Shown here: piece by piece, positions 1 to 5,692 of the stretch
Numbering within the stretch: the stretch's first letter is position 1
How the letters are laid out: each line of letters starts with the position of its first letter
Source of the DNA: Acetobacteraceae bacterium
GTDB taxonomy: Bacteria > Pseudomonadota > Alphaproteobacteria > Acetobacterales > Acetobacteraceae
DNA length: 5,692 nt
Direction: 5' to 3'
Assembly (NCBI GenBank): GCA_027306955.1
Contig: DAHUXX010000276.1
Coordinates: 1-5,692, forward strand
Position numbers and translations under genes: made by a program
Notes under the pieces: model-generated
The model's input: the letters and a program-made list of their open reading frames with translations, nothing else
Database searches by the model: none
What the model was told of the DNA's origin: nothing

Positions 1-735
1 GCACGGACAGCCCCCAAGATCGCAACGACGGTGATCCACCCGACAGTGTCCCTGCGGGAGGCCGAGATCGGCCAGTGCTGCGAGGTGCTGGAACATTGCC
101 AGATCGAATACGCAACGCTCGGCGACTACAGCTATCTCGGACCCTACTGCACGGTGGCGGATGCCGGGATCGGCAGGTTCTGCGCGATTGCGGCCTCGGT
201 GCGCATCGGGCCGCCGAATCACCCAACTGGCCGACCCTCGCAGCACCGCTTCACCTATTGCCCCGAATACTACAGCCCGGCGGCGAGGCGCGACCACGCG
301 TTCTTCCGCGACCGGCGGCGGCACATGGTGTCGATCGGGCACGATGTCTGGATCGGGCACGGCGTGATCGTGCTGCCCGGCGTCACGGTGGGGGACGGCG
401 CGGTGTTGGCGGCGGGCGCCGTAGTAACGCGCGACGTGGCACCCTACACGATCGTGGGTGGCGTGCCGGCGCGGCCGATCCGCGCACGTTTCCCAGCGGA
501 GATCGCGGCGCGGCTGCAGCGTATCGCGTGGTGGGACTGGCCGTTCGAGACCATCATGGAGCGCCTCGCCGACTTCCAGACCGACGACGTCTCGGCGTTC
601 TGCGACAAATGGGACAAGGGATCGGAGCCCCGCCTCACGGAACGATCGCGATCGCCTCGATCTCGACCAGCGCCTGCTTCTCCACCAGCGAGGCAACGCC
701 GATCACGGACATCGCCGGGAACGTCTTGCCCATGA
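1..735 (+). CDS. Hexapeptide-repeat acyltransferase, phosphonate-operon type (5' end probably outside window)
   Basis: Likely a trimeric left-handed beta-helix acyltransferase of the xenobiotic acetyltransferase type, close to the transferases found in phn (phosphonate utilisation) operons; the acceptor is unknown. Numbering from GTG at 31, the N-terminal third has hexapeptide-like repeats (TLGDYS, GIGRFC), then N63-H64 in a [15 protein letters not shown] stretch, where His is the likely general base by analogy with related acetyltransferases. The typical [10 protein letters not shown] (102-111) and [12 protein letters not shown] segments follow, then the AWWDW motif of this family. The frame is open to base 1 and GTG at 31 has no good ribosome binding site, so the true start probably lies upstream. 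The family-like sequence ends near residue 200 (about base 630); the last ~34 residues are Arg/Ser/Pro-rich and are simply the antisense reading of the convergent Rid gene. The family call is firm. The phosphonate role is an inference from resemblance, since no phn gene is visible. Confidence 0.85.
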   Translation, partial: ARTAPKIATTVIHPTVSLREAEIGQCCEVLEHCQIEYATLGDYSYLGPYCTVADAGIGRFCAIAASVRIGPPNHPTGRPSQHRFTYCPEYYSPAARRDHAFFRDRRRHMVSIGHDVWIGHGVIVLPGVTVGDGAVLAAGAVVTRDVAPYTIVGGVPARPIRARFPAEIAARLQRIAWWDWPFETIMERLADFQTDDVSAFCDKWDKGSEPRLTERSRSPRSRPAPASPPARQRRSRTSPGTSCP

Positions 736-1036
736 CGCGGCGCCAGGCGGCGCCGAGTTCCTTGCCGGCGTTGCGGTAGGCCTCGATGTCAGTCACGAAC
801 CAGGTGAGCCGTGCGAGATGGCTGGCGTCGCCGCCGGCCTCGGCCAGCACCGCGAGGATGTTGCGCAGCGCCTGCTCGATCTGCGGCACCAGTCCCTCCG
901 CGAACACGCCCTTCTCATCCCAGCCGATCTGGCCCGCGAGCACGACGAGGCAGCCGGTGCCGGCCATGCCGTTGGCATAGCCCGCCGGGCGCGGCCAGCC
1001 CCGCGGCTGCAGGACGGTGAGCGCGGCGTCAGCCAT
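635..1036 (-). CDS. Rid (YjgF/YER057c/UK114) family protein, catalytic Arg replaced by Met
   Basis: A 133-residue protein of the Rid superfamily, small trimeric proteins that in the RidA branch hydrolyse reactive enamine/imine intermediates to ketones and ammonia. Family features are LAGQIGWD (33-40), [17 protein letters not shown] (52-68), [12 protein letters not shown] (77-88) and the terminal VEIEAIAI (124-131), with Glu127 kept. The position of the RidA catalytic Arg (PARS motif) reads PAMS here, so Met109 replaces Arg; this points to an Arg-less Rid subfamily rather than true RidA. ATG 1036 is chosen over ATG 1054 because AAGGAAG at 1049-1043 sits 6 nt before it and the start overlaps the MarR stop (ATGGCTGA). 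It is the last gene of the SDR-MarR-Rid operon. Inference: it may assist removal of the 2-amino group after ring reduction by the divergent monooxygenase/reductase. Family membership is near certain; the activity is not. Confidence 0.9.
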   Translation of the reverse strand: MADAALTVLQPRGWPRPAGYANGMAGTGCLVVLAGQIGWDEKGVFAEGLVPQIEQALRNILAVLAEAGGDASHLARLTWFVTDIEAYRNAGKELGAAWRRVMGKTFPAMSVIGVASLVEKQALVEIEAIAIVP

Positions 1037-1529
1037 GGGCGACTTCCTTGACATGGGATTTCAGGCGGCCGAGCAGCCGCATGAGCTGCGCCACATCCGC
1101 GGGCGCGAGGCCGGCGGTGAGTTCGGCGATCCACTCCGCATGCGCCGCGGCCATGCCGGCGAAGACGTGGCGGCCCGTGGGCGTCAGCGCGACGACGACG
1201 GCGCGACGGTCGCTCGGGTGGGCGCGGCGCTCGACATGCCCCGACTCAAGGAGGCGTTCGACCAGTCCCGTGACGTTGCCGTTGGAGACCATCATGCGGC
1301 GGGACAGTTCGCCCAGCGTCATACCCTCCGGCGCTTTCTCGAGCTGGGCCATGAGGTCGAAGCGCGGCAGGGTGACGCCGAAATGCCGGCGCAGACGAGC
1401 GCGGATCTCGCCCTCGATGAGGTTGGTGCAGGTGAGCATGCGCAGCCATAGGCGCAGCTCTGCCCGGTGATCGGCGGGGTGCTCCTGCGCGCGGGTTTCG
1501 GCATCGAGCAGAATGGGGGGCTCGTTCAC
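1029..1529 (-). CDS. MarR-family transcriptional regulator
   Basis: A 166-residue winged helix-turn-helix regulator of usual MarR length, acting as a DNA-binding dimer. The dimerisation helix is around 22-50, the HTH spans about 71-97 ([20 protein letters not shown] with [10 protein letters not shown] after it), the wing carries [15 protein letters not shown] (106-120), and a C-terminal helical part follows. The start is GTG 1529, whose GTGA overlaps the SDR stop by 4 nt; no strong ribosome site precedes it, so translation is probably coupled to SDR. The reading frame stays open far upstream inside SDR in another frame, but that extension has no family resemblance. MarR proteins linked to aromatic CoA pathways (BadR, CouR and similar) are often released by the aryl-CoA substrate or intermediate. 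By analogy this one probably binds the AT-rich island at about 2340-2358 and responds to an aminobenzoyl- or related acyl-CoA. The target and ligand are inference; the family is clear. Confidence 0.93.
   Translation of the reverse strand: MNEPPILLDAETRAQEHPADHRAELRLWLRMLTCTNLIEGEIRARLRRHFGVTLPRFDLMAQLEKAPEGMTLGELSRRMMVSNGNVTGLVERLLESGHVERRAHPSDRRAVVVALTPTGRHVFAGMAAAHAEWIAELTAGLAPADVAQLMRLLGRLKSHVKEVAHG
1043..1049 (-). promoter_or_regulatory. Ribosome binding site of the Rid gene
   Basis: On the minus strand AAGGAAG lies inside the last codons of the MarR gene, 6 nt before ATG 1036. It favours this start over ATG 1054, which would lengthen the Rid protein by six residues, and suggests translation coupled to MarR. 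Confidence 0.6.
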
Positions 1530-2275
1530 ATCACTTCTACGCCGGCGACGGGGAGCGAGACGCCAGTGACGGCGTCGGAGCCGGGACCGCAGAGATAGAG
1601 CACGGCGGCGGCAACCTCCTGTGGCTGGACCAGGCGCCCCTGGGGATTGGCGAGGGTGAAATCGGCGCGGATGGCTTCGGCGCTGCGGCCACCGCGAGCG
1701 GCAATGCGGGCAATGCTGGACTCCACGAGTTCGGTTTCCGTGTAGCCGGGGCAGACGGCGTTGACGGTGACCCCCTTGCCCGCGACCTCGCGCGCGAGCG
1801 CACGGGTGAGCCCGACGGCGCCATGCTTCGCGGCGACATAGGCGCTGACATAGGGGTAGCCGGTGAGGCCGGCGGTCGAGGCGATCGTGACCACCCGGCC
1901 CCAACCGCGCGCGAGCATGCCAGGCAGCAATGCGTGGGTGGCGGTGAAGACGGCGGTAAGGTTGACCGCGAGCATGCGGTCCCAGATCTCCTGCGTGGTA
2001 CGGGCGAAGGGCGCGCTCTCTGCCGCCCCCGCGTTGTTGACCAGGATATCGACCGGGGGCAGCGCGGCGAGGGCGCATTCGAGCGCGGGCGCATCCGTCA
2101 CGTCCGCAACAACCTGCGTGGCTGCCCCACCGGCGGTGATGACGGCAGCCAGGGTTTCAGCGCGACGGCCAAGCACGGTGACCCGAGCACCCGCGTCGGT
2201 GAGCGCGCGCGCCACCGCGGCGCCGATCCCCTGACCGCCTCCCGTCACCAGGGCATGTCGTCCGTCGAGCGTCAT
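1526..2275 (-). CDS. SDR-family NAD(P)-dependent oxidoreductase
   Basis: A classical short-chain dehydrogenase/reductase of 249 residues with a Rossmann fold and all hallmark motifs: cofactor loop TGGGQGIG (11-18), NNAG (80-83), Asn105, and catalytic Ser133, Tyr146 and Lys150 (YVAAK), followed by the PG motif at 176-177. The basic pair Arg37-Arg38 after beta-strand 2 (VLGRR) suggests NADP(H), though this is only a tendency. ATG 2275 is preferred to ATG 2323 or 2320 because an excellent ribosome site (AAGGAGG) precedes it and SDR homology begins at once ([14 protein letters not shown]); the 16-residue extension from 2323 lacks family features. It is the first gene of the minus-strand operon and diverges from the aminobenzoyl-CoA monooxygenase/reductase. 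Such SDRs often act as 3-hydroxyacyl-CoA dehydrogenases or ketoreductases. Here it may reduce the 5-oxo group, or oxidise a later hydroxy group, of the dearomatised CoA ester. The substrate is inferred from context only. Confidence 0.93.
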   Translation of the reverse strand: MTLDGRHALVTGGGQGIGAAVARALTDAGARVTVLGRRAETLAAVITAGGAATQVVADVTDAPALECALAALPPVDILVNNAGAAESAPFARTTQEIWDRMLAVNLTAVFTATHALLPGMLARGWGRVVTIASTAGLTGYPYVSAYVAAKHGAVGLTRALAREVAGKGVTVNAVCPGYTETELVESSIARIAARGGRSAEAIRADFTLANPQGRLVQPQEVAAAVLYLCGPGSDAVTGVSLPVAGVEVM

Positions 2276-2279
2276 CGCC

Positions 2280-2286
2280 CCTCCTT
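2280..2286 (-). promoter_or_regulatory. Strong ribosome binding site of the SDR gene
   Basis: The minus strand reads AAAGGAGGGGCG immediately before ATG 2275, with AAGGAGG at 2286-2280 and a short 4-nt gap. It fixes the SDR start and argues against the in-frame ATGs at 2323 and 2320, which have only a distant AAGGAA. Confidence 0.75.
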
Positions 2287-2322
2287 TGCTCCCGGCCGCG
2301 TCGCTGATGTCCGATCCCATCA

Positions 2323-2351
2323 TTGCGGGCCTGTTCCTTCAAGTATAAAAT
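2323..2351 (+). promoter_or_regulatory. Candidate sigma-70-type promoter for the monooxygenase/reductase gene
   Basis: A -35-like TTGCGG at 2323-2328 and a -10-like TAAAAT at 2346-2351 (5 of 6 to TATAAT) are separated by 17 nt. Transcription would begin near 2358 and give a leader of about 20 nt before ATG 2378. The -35 box keeps only the TTG. The assignment rests on spacing and on the sharp local AT richness. Confidence 0.45.
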
Positions 2352-2358
2352 ATTTTTG
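2340..2358. promoter_or_regulatory. AT-rich putative MarR operator in the divergent promoter region
   Basis: The 102-bp space between the divergent starts contains a 17-base run of only A/T apart from one G (2341-2357) in otherwise very GC-rich DNA. Its core is the perfect 10-bp palindrome AAAATATTTT (2347-2356), which overlaps both candidate -10 boxes. MarR dimers commonly bind AT-rich palindromes of about 16-20 bp, so one site could repress both directions. The flanks of the palindrome are not symmetric, so the exact operator limits are uncertain and binding is inferred. Confidence 0.45.
2342..2347 (-). promoter_or_regulatory. Candidate -10 box for the SDR-MarR-Rid operon
   Basis: The minus strand reads TATACT here (5 of 6 to TATAAT), which would start transcription near 2335, about 60 nt before ATG 2275. 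No convincing -35 box is found at 16-18 nt, so this half of the divergent promoter is weak or activator-dependent, or is misassigned. Confidence 0.3.
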
Positions 2359-2365
2359 CCGGAAC

Positions 2366-2372
2366 GGGGAGG
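2366..2372 (+). promoter_or_regulatory. Ribosome binding site of the monooxygenase/reductase
   Basis: GGGGAGG lies 5 nt before ATG 2378. It fixes this start and shows that the 185 in-frame codons further upstream, which run antisense to SDR, are not translated as part of the enzyme. Confidence 0.75.
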
Positions 2373-2377
2373 TCAGG

Positions 2378-4732
2378 ATGCGCATCGAGGTCATCGGCGG
2401 CGGGCCTGCGGGGCTCTACTTCGCGATCCTGATGAAGAAGCAGCGCCCCGATGTCGAGATCCGGGTGCACGAACGCAACCGGCACGACGACACGTTCGGC
2501 TTCGGAGTGGTGTTCTCCGACGCGACGCTGGAGATCTTCGAGCGCCACGACGCGGAGAGCGCCAAGGCGATCACCGACCATTTCGCCTATTGGGACGACA
2601 TCGAAATCAGGTTCAAGGGCAACCGGTTTCGCGTCAGCGGCAACGGCTTCTGCGGGTGCTCACGCCGCACCCTGCTGTTGCTGCTGCAGGAGCGGGCGAG
2701 GAACCTCGGCGTCGAGCTTAATTTCACCGACGAGGTGACATCGCTGGAATCCGTGCGCGGCGCGGACCTGATCATCGCTTCGGATGGCATCAACTCCTTC
2801 GTGCGCCAGGGTAATTCCGGGCATTTCGGGACCACGGTCGATCTGCGGCCGAACCGGTTCGCGTGGATGGGGTCGACCAGGCCGCTCGATGCGTTCACCT
2901 TCTGCTTCCGCGAGAACGAACACGGTATCTTCATCGCGCATGCCTATCAGTATGAGCCTGGCGCCTCGACCTGGGTGCTGGAGACCGACCCCGAGACGTT
3001 CCAGCGTGCGGGACTCGGCGCGATGGACGAGAAGCAGTCCGCCGCCTACCTGGAGCGCGTGTTCGCGGAGGATCTCGGCGGGCACCGGCTGCTGATCAAT
3101 CGCTCCATGTGGCGGCAATTCCCGATGATCCGCAATGCGCGCAGCACCATGATCCGCGACGCTGATGGCATGCCGGACAACGTGGTGCTGCTGGGGGACG
3201 CGAAGTCAACCGCGCATTTCTCGATCGGCTCCGGCACCAAGCTCGCGATGGAGGACGCGATCGCGCTCACCGAGGCGTTCCGCCTGCATGGCGAGGTGAC
3301 AGCGAGCCTTGAGGCGTTCGAGCGCGACCGCAGGGACGAGGTGGAGCGGACGCAGCACGCGGCGGACGTGTCGCTGGTGTGGTTCGAGCAGGTGCGACGG
3401 TTCTGGGACATGGAGCCGCTGCGCTTCGCGTTCGGGCTGATGACGCGGTCGAAATCCATCACCTACGACAATCTGCGTCTGCGCGCGCCGGATTTCGCGG
3501 ACGCGATGGACCGCATGGTAGCGAAGGAGACAGTCGCGAAAGGGTTCCCGCGTGCGACCCCCGTGGCCCCGATGTTCCAGCCGATGGCGCTGAAGGACAT
3601 GGTGGTGGCGAACCGCATCGTCGTATCGCCGATGTGCATGTATTCCGCGGTGGACGGCGTGCCGGGCGACTGGCACCTGGTGCATTACGGCGCACGGGGG
3701 CTCGGCGGAGCCGGGCTGATGTTCACGGAGATGACATGCGTGGCGCCGGACGCGCGGATCACACCGGGCTGCGCCGGGCTGTGGAACGACGCGCAGGAAG
3801 CGGCATGGACGCGCATTGCCGGGTTCGTGCACGCGCACGGCAACACGAAAATGGTGCTCCAGCTCGGCCATGCCGGGCGCAAGGGGGCGACGAAGCTGAT
3901 GTGGGAAGGGATGGACCGGCCGCTGGCGGAGGGCGCCTGGCCCATCGTGGCGCCATCGCCCCTGGCCTACTACCCGGACAGCCAGGTGCCGCACGAAATG
4001 ACGCGCGCGGACATGGAGCGTGTGCGCGAGCAGTTCGTGGCGGCGGCAAAGCGGGGAATTCGTTGCGGGTTCGACATGCTGGAGCTGCACGCGGCGCACG
4101 GGTATCTGCTCGCGAGCTTCATTTCGCCGCTGACCAACAGGCGGACCGACGAATACGGCGGCACGCTTGCCAGCCGGCTGCGCTTCCCGCTCGAGGTGTT
4201 CGCGGCGCTGCGCGCGGTGTGGCCACGGGAGAAGCCGATGTCGGTGCGCATTTCCGCGACCGACTGGCAGGAAGGCGGGACGACCGAGGCGGAGTCCGTC
4301 GAAGTCGCGCGCGCCTTCGCGGCAGCCGGATGCGACCTGGTGGATGTCTCGACCGGGCAGACGACGCCGGATTCCGCCCCCGGCTATGGGCGGATGTTCC
4401 AGGTCCCGTTCGCCGACGCGATCCGCAACGAGACCGGGATCGCCACGATGTGCGTGGGCAGCATCACGACGGCGGACCAGGTGAACACGATTCTCGCGGC
4501 GGGGCGCGCGGACCTCGTCGCGCTGGGGCGGCCGCACCTGACCGACCCCAACTTCACGCTGCGGGCCGCCGCCTCCTATGGCGTGGAACTGGACACCCGC
4601 CCGCCACAATACGAGCCTGGCACCGCGCAGCTCTACCGCCTCGCCGAGCAGGCCCGGGCGGAACTGATCGAACTGCGCAAGAAGGCCAAGCCCAAGTCGC
4701 ATGGGCCGCAGTTGCTGAAGGCGGCAGAATAG
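2378..4732 (+). CDS. 2-aminobenzoyl-CoA (anthraniloyl-CoA) monooxygenase/reductase, FAD-hydroxylase/OYE fusion
   Basis: A 784-residue two-domain flavoenzyme. Residues 1 to about 385 form a group A FAD monooxygenase: dinucleotide motif IGGGPAGLY (6-14), the family stretch [24 protein letters not shown] motif at Asp136-Gly137 and GD motif [16 protein letters not shown] with Asp274. Residues from about 400 form an FMN Old Yellow Enzyme-type barrel of the YqjM class: SPMCMYS with Cys420 and Tyr422, substrate-binding pair HAAHGY (His571, His574), [13 protein letters not shown], and FMN-phosphate site LVALGRP near 713-719. In Azoarcus evansii this fusion (EC 1.14.13.40) hydroxylates 2-aminobenzoyl-CoA at C5 and then reduces the ring, giving a non-aromatic 2-amino-5-oxocyclohexene-carbonyl-CoA. 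Related proteins are annotated salicylyl-CoA 5-hydroxylase/oxidoreductase, so salicylyl-CoA is the main alternative substrate. Both domains look intact. It is a single-gene + strand unit divergent from SDR-MarR-Rid, whose members fit as partners and regulator. It is presumably cytosolic, with no signal peptide or membrane segment. Confidence 0.93.
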   Translation: MRIEVIGGGPAGLYFAILMKKQRPDVEIRVHERNRHDDTFGFGVVFSDATLEIFERHDAESAKAITDHFAYWDDIEIRFKGNRFRVSGNGFCGCSRRTLLLLLQERARNLGVELNFTDEVTSLESVRGADLIIASDGINSFVRQGNSGHFGTTVDLRPNRFAWMGSTRPLDAFTFCFRENEHGIFIAHAYQYEPGASTWVLETDPETFQRAGLGAMDEKQSAAYLERVFAEDLGGHRLLINRSMWRQFPMIRNARSTMIRDADGMPDNVVLLGDAKSTAHFSIGSGTKLAMEDAIALTEAFRLHGEVTASLEAFERDRRDEVERTQHAADVSLVWFEQVRRFWDMEPLRFAFGLMTRSKSITYDNLRLRAPDFADAMDRMVAKETVAKGFPRATPVAPMFQPMALKDMVVANRIVVSPMCMYSAVDGVPGDWHLVHYGARGLGGAGLMFTEMTCVAPDARITPGCAGLWNDAQEAAWTRIAGFVHAHGNTKMVLQLGHAGRKGATKLMWEGMDRPLAEGAWPIVAPSPLAYYPDSQVPHEMTRADMERVREQFVAAAKRGIRCGFDMLELHAAHGYLLASFISPLTNRRTDEYGGTLASRLRFPLEVFAALRAVWPREKPMSVRISATDWQEGGTTEAESVEVARAFAAAGCDLVDVSTGQTTPDSAPGYGRMFQVPFADAIRNETGIATMCVGSITTADQVNTILAAGRADLVALGRPHLTDPNFTLRAAASYGVELDTRPPQYEPGTAQLYRLAEQARAELIELRKKAKPKSHGPQLLKAAE

Positions 4733-4747
4733 GCGGGATCCAGCGCC

Positions 4748-5637
4748 TCAAGGCCGCGGCAGCATTTGCGCCGCGGCGATGGCGAGGAGCGCCAAGGCGA
4801 GAACCCACGCGGTGTAGGCCCGGTTCCAGCGCATGGTCACCGTCCACGGGTCCGTCTCCGTCCAGCGCGCCGTGCTGAGGGCGCTGGCGGACATCGCCGA
4901 CTTCCCCACGCCCACGCCCCAGCCGAGCATGCAGGCGAAGGCCAGCGTGTCCGGTTCCGCGCCGAGGGCCGCGGGGTTGGGAATAGCGGCACCAAGGATG
5001 GCGACGACGACGATCGGGTTGAGGCCGACGAGACCGATCGCAACCAGCCGCACGGGCACGGCGAGCGGGATGGCGATGGGCCAGCAGGCCGAGTGCCGCG
5101 GCGAGGCCGCCATGCGGCAGTACGGCGCCGAGGGTGACGCCCATGAAGCCGCCGGCCCCGAGCACCGTCGCCTCGCCGCGGAGGGCGGGGATGCGGCGAG
5201 CGAAGCCGGCAAGCCGCGCGGGCAGGCTCTGGCGCTGCATCACGAGCCAGGCGAGGCCAACCAGGCGGACGGCCGCGGTCACGCCGACCGAGAGGGACGC
5301 GGCAAACACGCGGCCAACGAGGCCGGCCACGATCCAGACGATGCCGAGCATGACGAGGGCGGGAAGGAACGCGACCACAATGAACCGGCCCACGTTGGCG
5401 GCGGCGTTGCGCAGTGCGCCGAGGGGATAGAAGAAGGCGGCATAGGCGGCGCCGCGGCGCCAGGCAGCGAGGACGAGCGTCCCTGGATGCGCAGCGAAGG
5501 CAATGGCGAGCATGCCCGCGGCCGACATGCCGAGACAGAGCAGGCGGATAGACCGGCGCTGGCGCGGCAGCGCCCAGATCAGGAAAGCGAGGATGGCGAG
5601 GCCCGCACGGACAAGGCTTGGTGGACTGGGCTTGCAT
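4748..5637 (-). pseudogene. Polytopic membrane protein of unknown family, reading frame broken by two frameshifts
   Basis: No family was recognised. A continuous hydrophobic protein of about 296 residues emerges only if two frames are joined. ATG 5637 starts MQAQSTK. Skipping one base near 5616 then gives LVRAGLAILAFLIWALP, and this frame runs through membrane segments at about 5545-5490, 5450-5400, 5384-5319 and 5290-5235 and a Gly-rich one at 5159-5106 (GAGGFMGVTLGAVLPHGG). Near 5076-5090, at a GGCCC stretch, the frame must skip one base again, giving PIAIPLAVPVRLVAIGLVGLNPIVVV and a last helix VLALALLAIAAA before TGA 4750. Outside these joins each frame turns into Arg/Ser-rich antisense-like sequence. 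The NPI-containing hairpin and many small residues suggest a transporter, but that is a guess. Without the joins the longest start is ATG 5528, giving a truncated, mis-terminated product. It is convergent with the monooxygenase, 15 bp apart. Either true decay or two assembly indels would explain this. Confidence 0.6.
4753..4777. terminator. Possible hairpin terminator between convergent genes
   Basis: Two copies of GCCGCGGC (4753-4760 and 4770-4777) can pair. The stem extends by GC/GC around an ATTT loop with one bulged A. It starts 20 nt after the monooxygenase stop and lies in the last codons of the opposing membrane gene. There is no T-run on either strand, so it is at best a weak or Rho-assisted terminator, and it may be only coding-sequence composition. 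Confidence 0.35.
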
Positions 5638-5692
5638 CAATTACGCCGGGCCTGGACAGCCTCCGCCGCCGGGGCCAGATGACGCGAGCAAA
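5637..5692 (-). CDS. C-terminal fragment of an unidentified upstream gene (cut by window edge)
   Basis: The minus strand entering from the right edge reads an open frame ending SRHLAPAAEAVQARRN then TGA at 5639-5637. The Ala-rich helical tail looks like an ordinary protein C terminus, and the stop overlaps the ATG of the next gene as TGATG, the typical arrangement of coupled operon genes. Only about 17 residues are visible, so neither its reality nor its function can be established from this window. Confidence 0.35.
   Translation of the reverse strand, partial: CSRHLAPAAEAVQARRN

Noticed and set aside
643..654. Perfect 12-bp palindrome CGATCGCGATCG near the Rid stop
   Set aside because: It encodes the conserved EAIAIV end of Rid proteins with ordinary high-GC codons and has no loop or T-run, so it is not supported as a terminator or operator.
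1530..2078. Long upstream extension of the MarR reading frame inside SDR
   Set aside because: The extension is Arg-rich and lacks domain features. MarR proteins of this type are about 150-170 residues, and the GTG overlapping the SDR stop gives exactly that.
1823..2377. In-frame open extension of 185 codons upstream of the monooxygenase/reductase
   Set aside because: It lies antisense to the well-supported SDR gene, has no family resemblance, and a good ribosome site precedes ATG 2378 right where the FAD motif begins.
3206..4878. Long open frames over the monooxygenase/reductase: 3206-4702 on the minus strand and 3379-4878 on the plus strand
   Set aside because: They are Arg/His/Ala-rich shadow frames typical of high-GC DNA, with no motifs, and overlie a gene with clear motifs in its own frame.
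5076..5090. Programmed ribosomal frameshift in the membrane protein gene
   Set aside because: No slippery heptamer, stop-adjacent shift site or downstream structure stands out, and a second unrelated shift is needed at the N terminus. Decay or sequence error is simpler.
1..5692. tRNA or rRNA genes, CRISPR arrays, insertion sequences, riboswitches
   Set aside because: No regularly spaced repeats, transposase-like sequence, terminal inverted repeats or structured RNA were seen; nearly all bases are accounted for by coding sequence.

Overview
The window is GC-rich (roughly 65-70 % by eye), densely packed and uses GTG as well as ATG starts. Together with the gene families present, this suggests a metabolically versatile alphaproteobacterium, perhaps Acetobacteraceae or another member of Rhodospirillales. 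That placement is inferred from composition and gene content; there is no RNA gene or marker to anchor it.

Layout. (1) Left edge, + strand: a left-handed beta-helix acyltransferase resembling those encoded in phosphonate (phn) operons, probably cut by the window edge at its 5' end. (2) Minus strand, 2275 down to 635: a three-gene operon of a short-chain dehydrogenase (SDR), a MarR-type regulator and a Rid-family protein. The genes overlap by 4 and 8 nt. The Rid gene runs tail-to-tail into the acyltransferase, and their coding regions overlap by about 100 bp. (3) 2276-2377: a divergent promoter region with an AT-rich island that contrasts sharply with its surroundings. (4) 2378-4732, + strand: a 784-residue fusion of a flavoprotein monooxygenase and an Old Yellow Enzyme-type reductase, recognised as 2-aminobenzoyl-CoA monooxygenase/reductase (databases also call this family bifunctional salicylyl-CoA 5-hydroxylase/oxidoreductase). 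(5) 4748-5637, minus strand: a polytopic membrane protein gene of unknown family that can only be read through with two frameshifts, so it is either a pseudogene or carries sequencing errors. Beyond it lies the apparent 3' end of another minus-strand gene.

How the genes fit together. The centre looks like one functional module for hybrid aerobic breakdown of anthranilate as its CoA thioester. The fusion enzyme hydroxylates and then partly reduces the ring of 2-aminobenzoyl-CoA, leaving a non-aromatic 2-amino-5-oxocyclohexene thioester. The divergent SDR could reduce the oxo group. The Rid-like protein is a candidate for helping release ammonia from the enamine/imine. The MarR protein lies between these two genes and probably controls both directions from the shared AT-rich island, with an aryl-CoA as plausible effector. 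The CoA ligase and the later beta-oxidation-like enzymes are not in the window. The most interesting point is the pairing of an enamine-generating dearomatising enzyme with a Rid protein that lacks the family's catalytic arginine.
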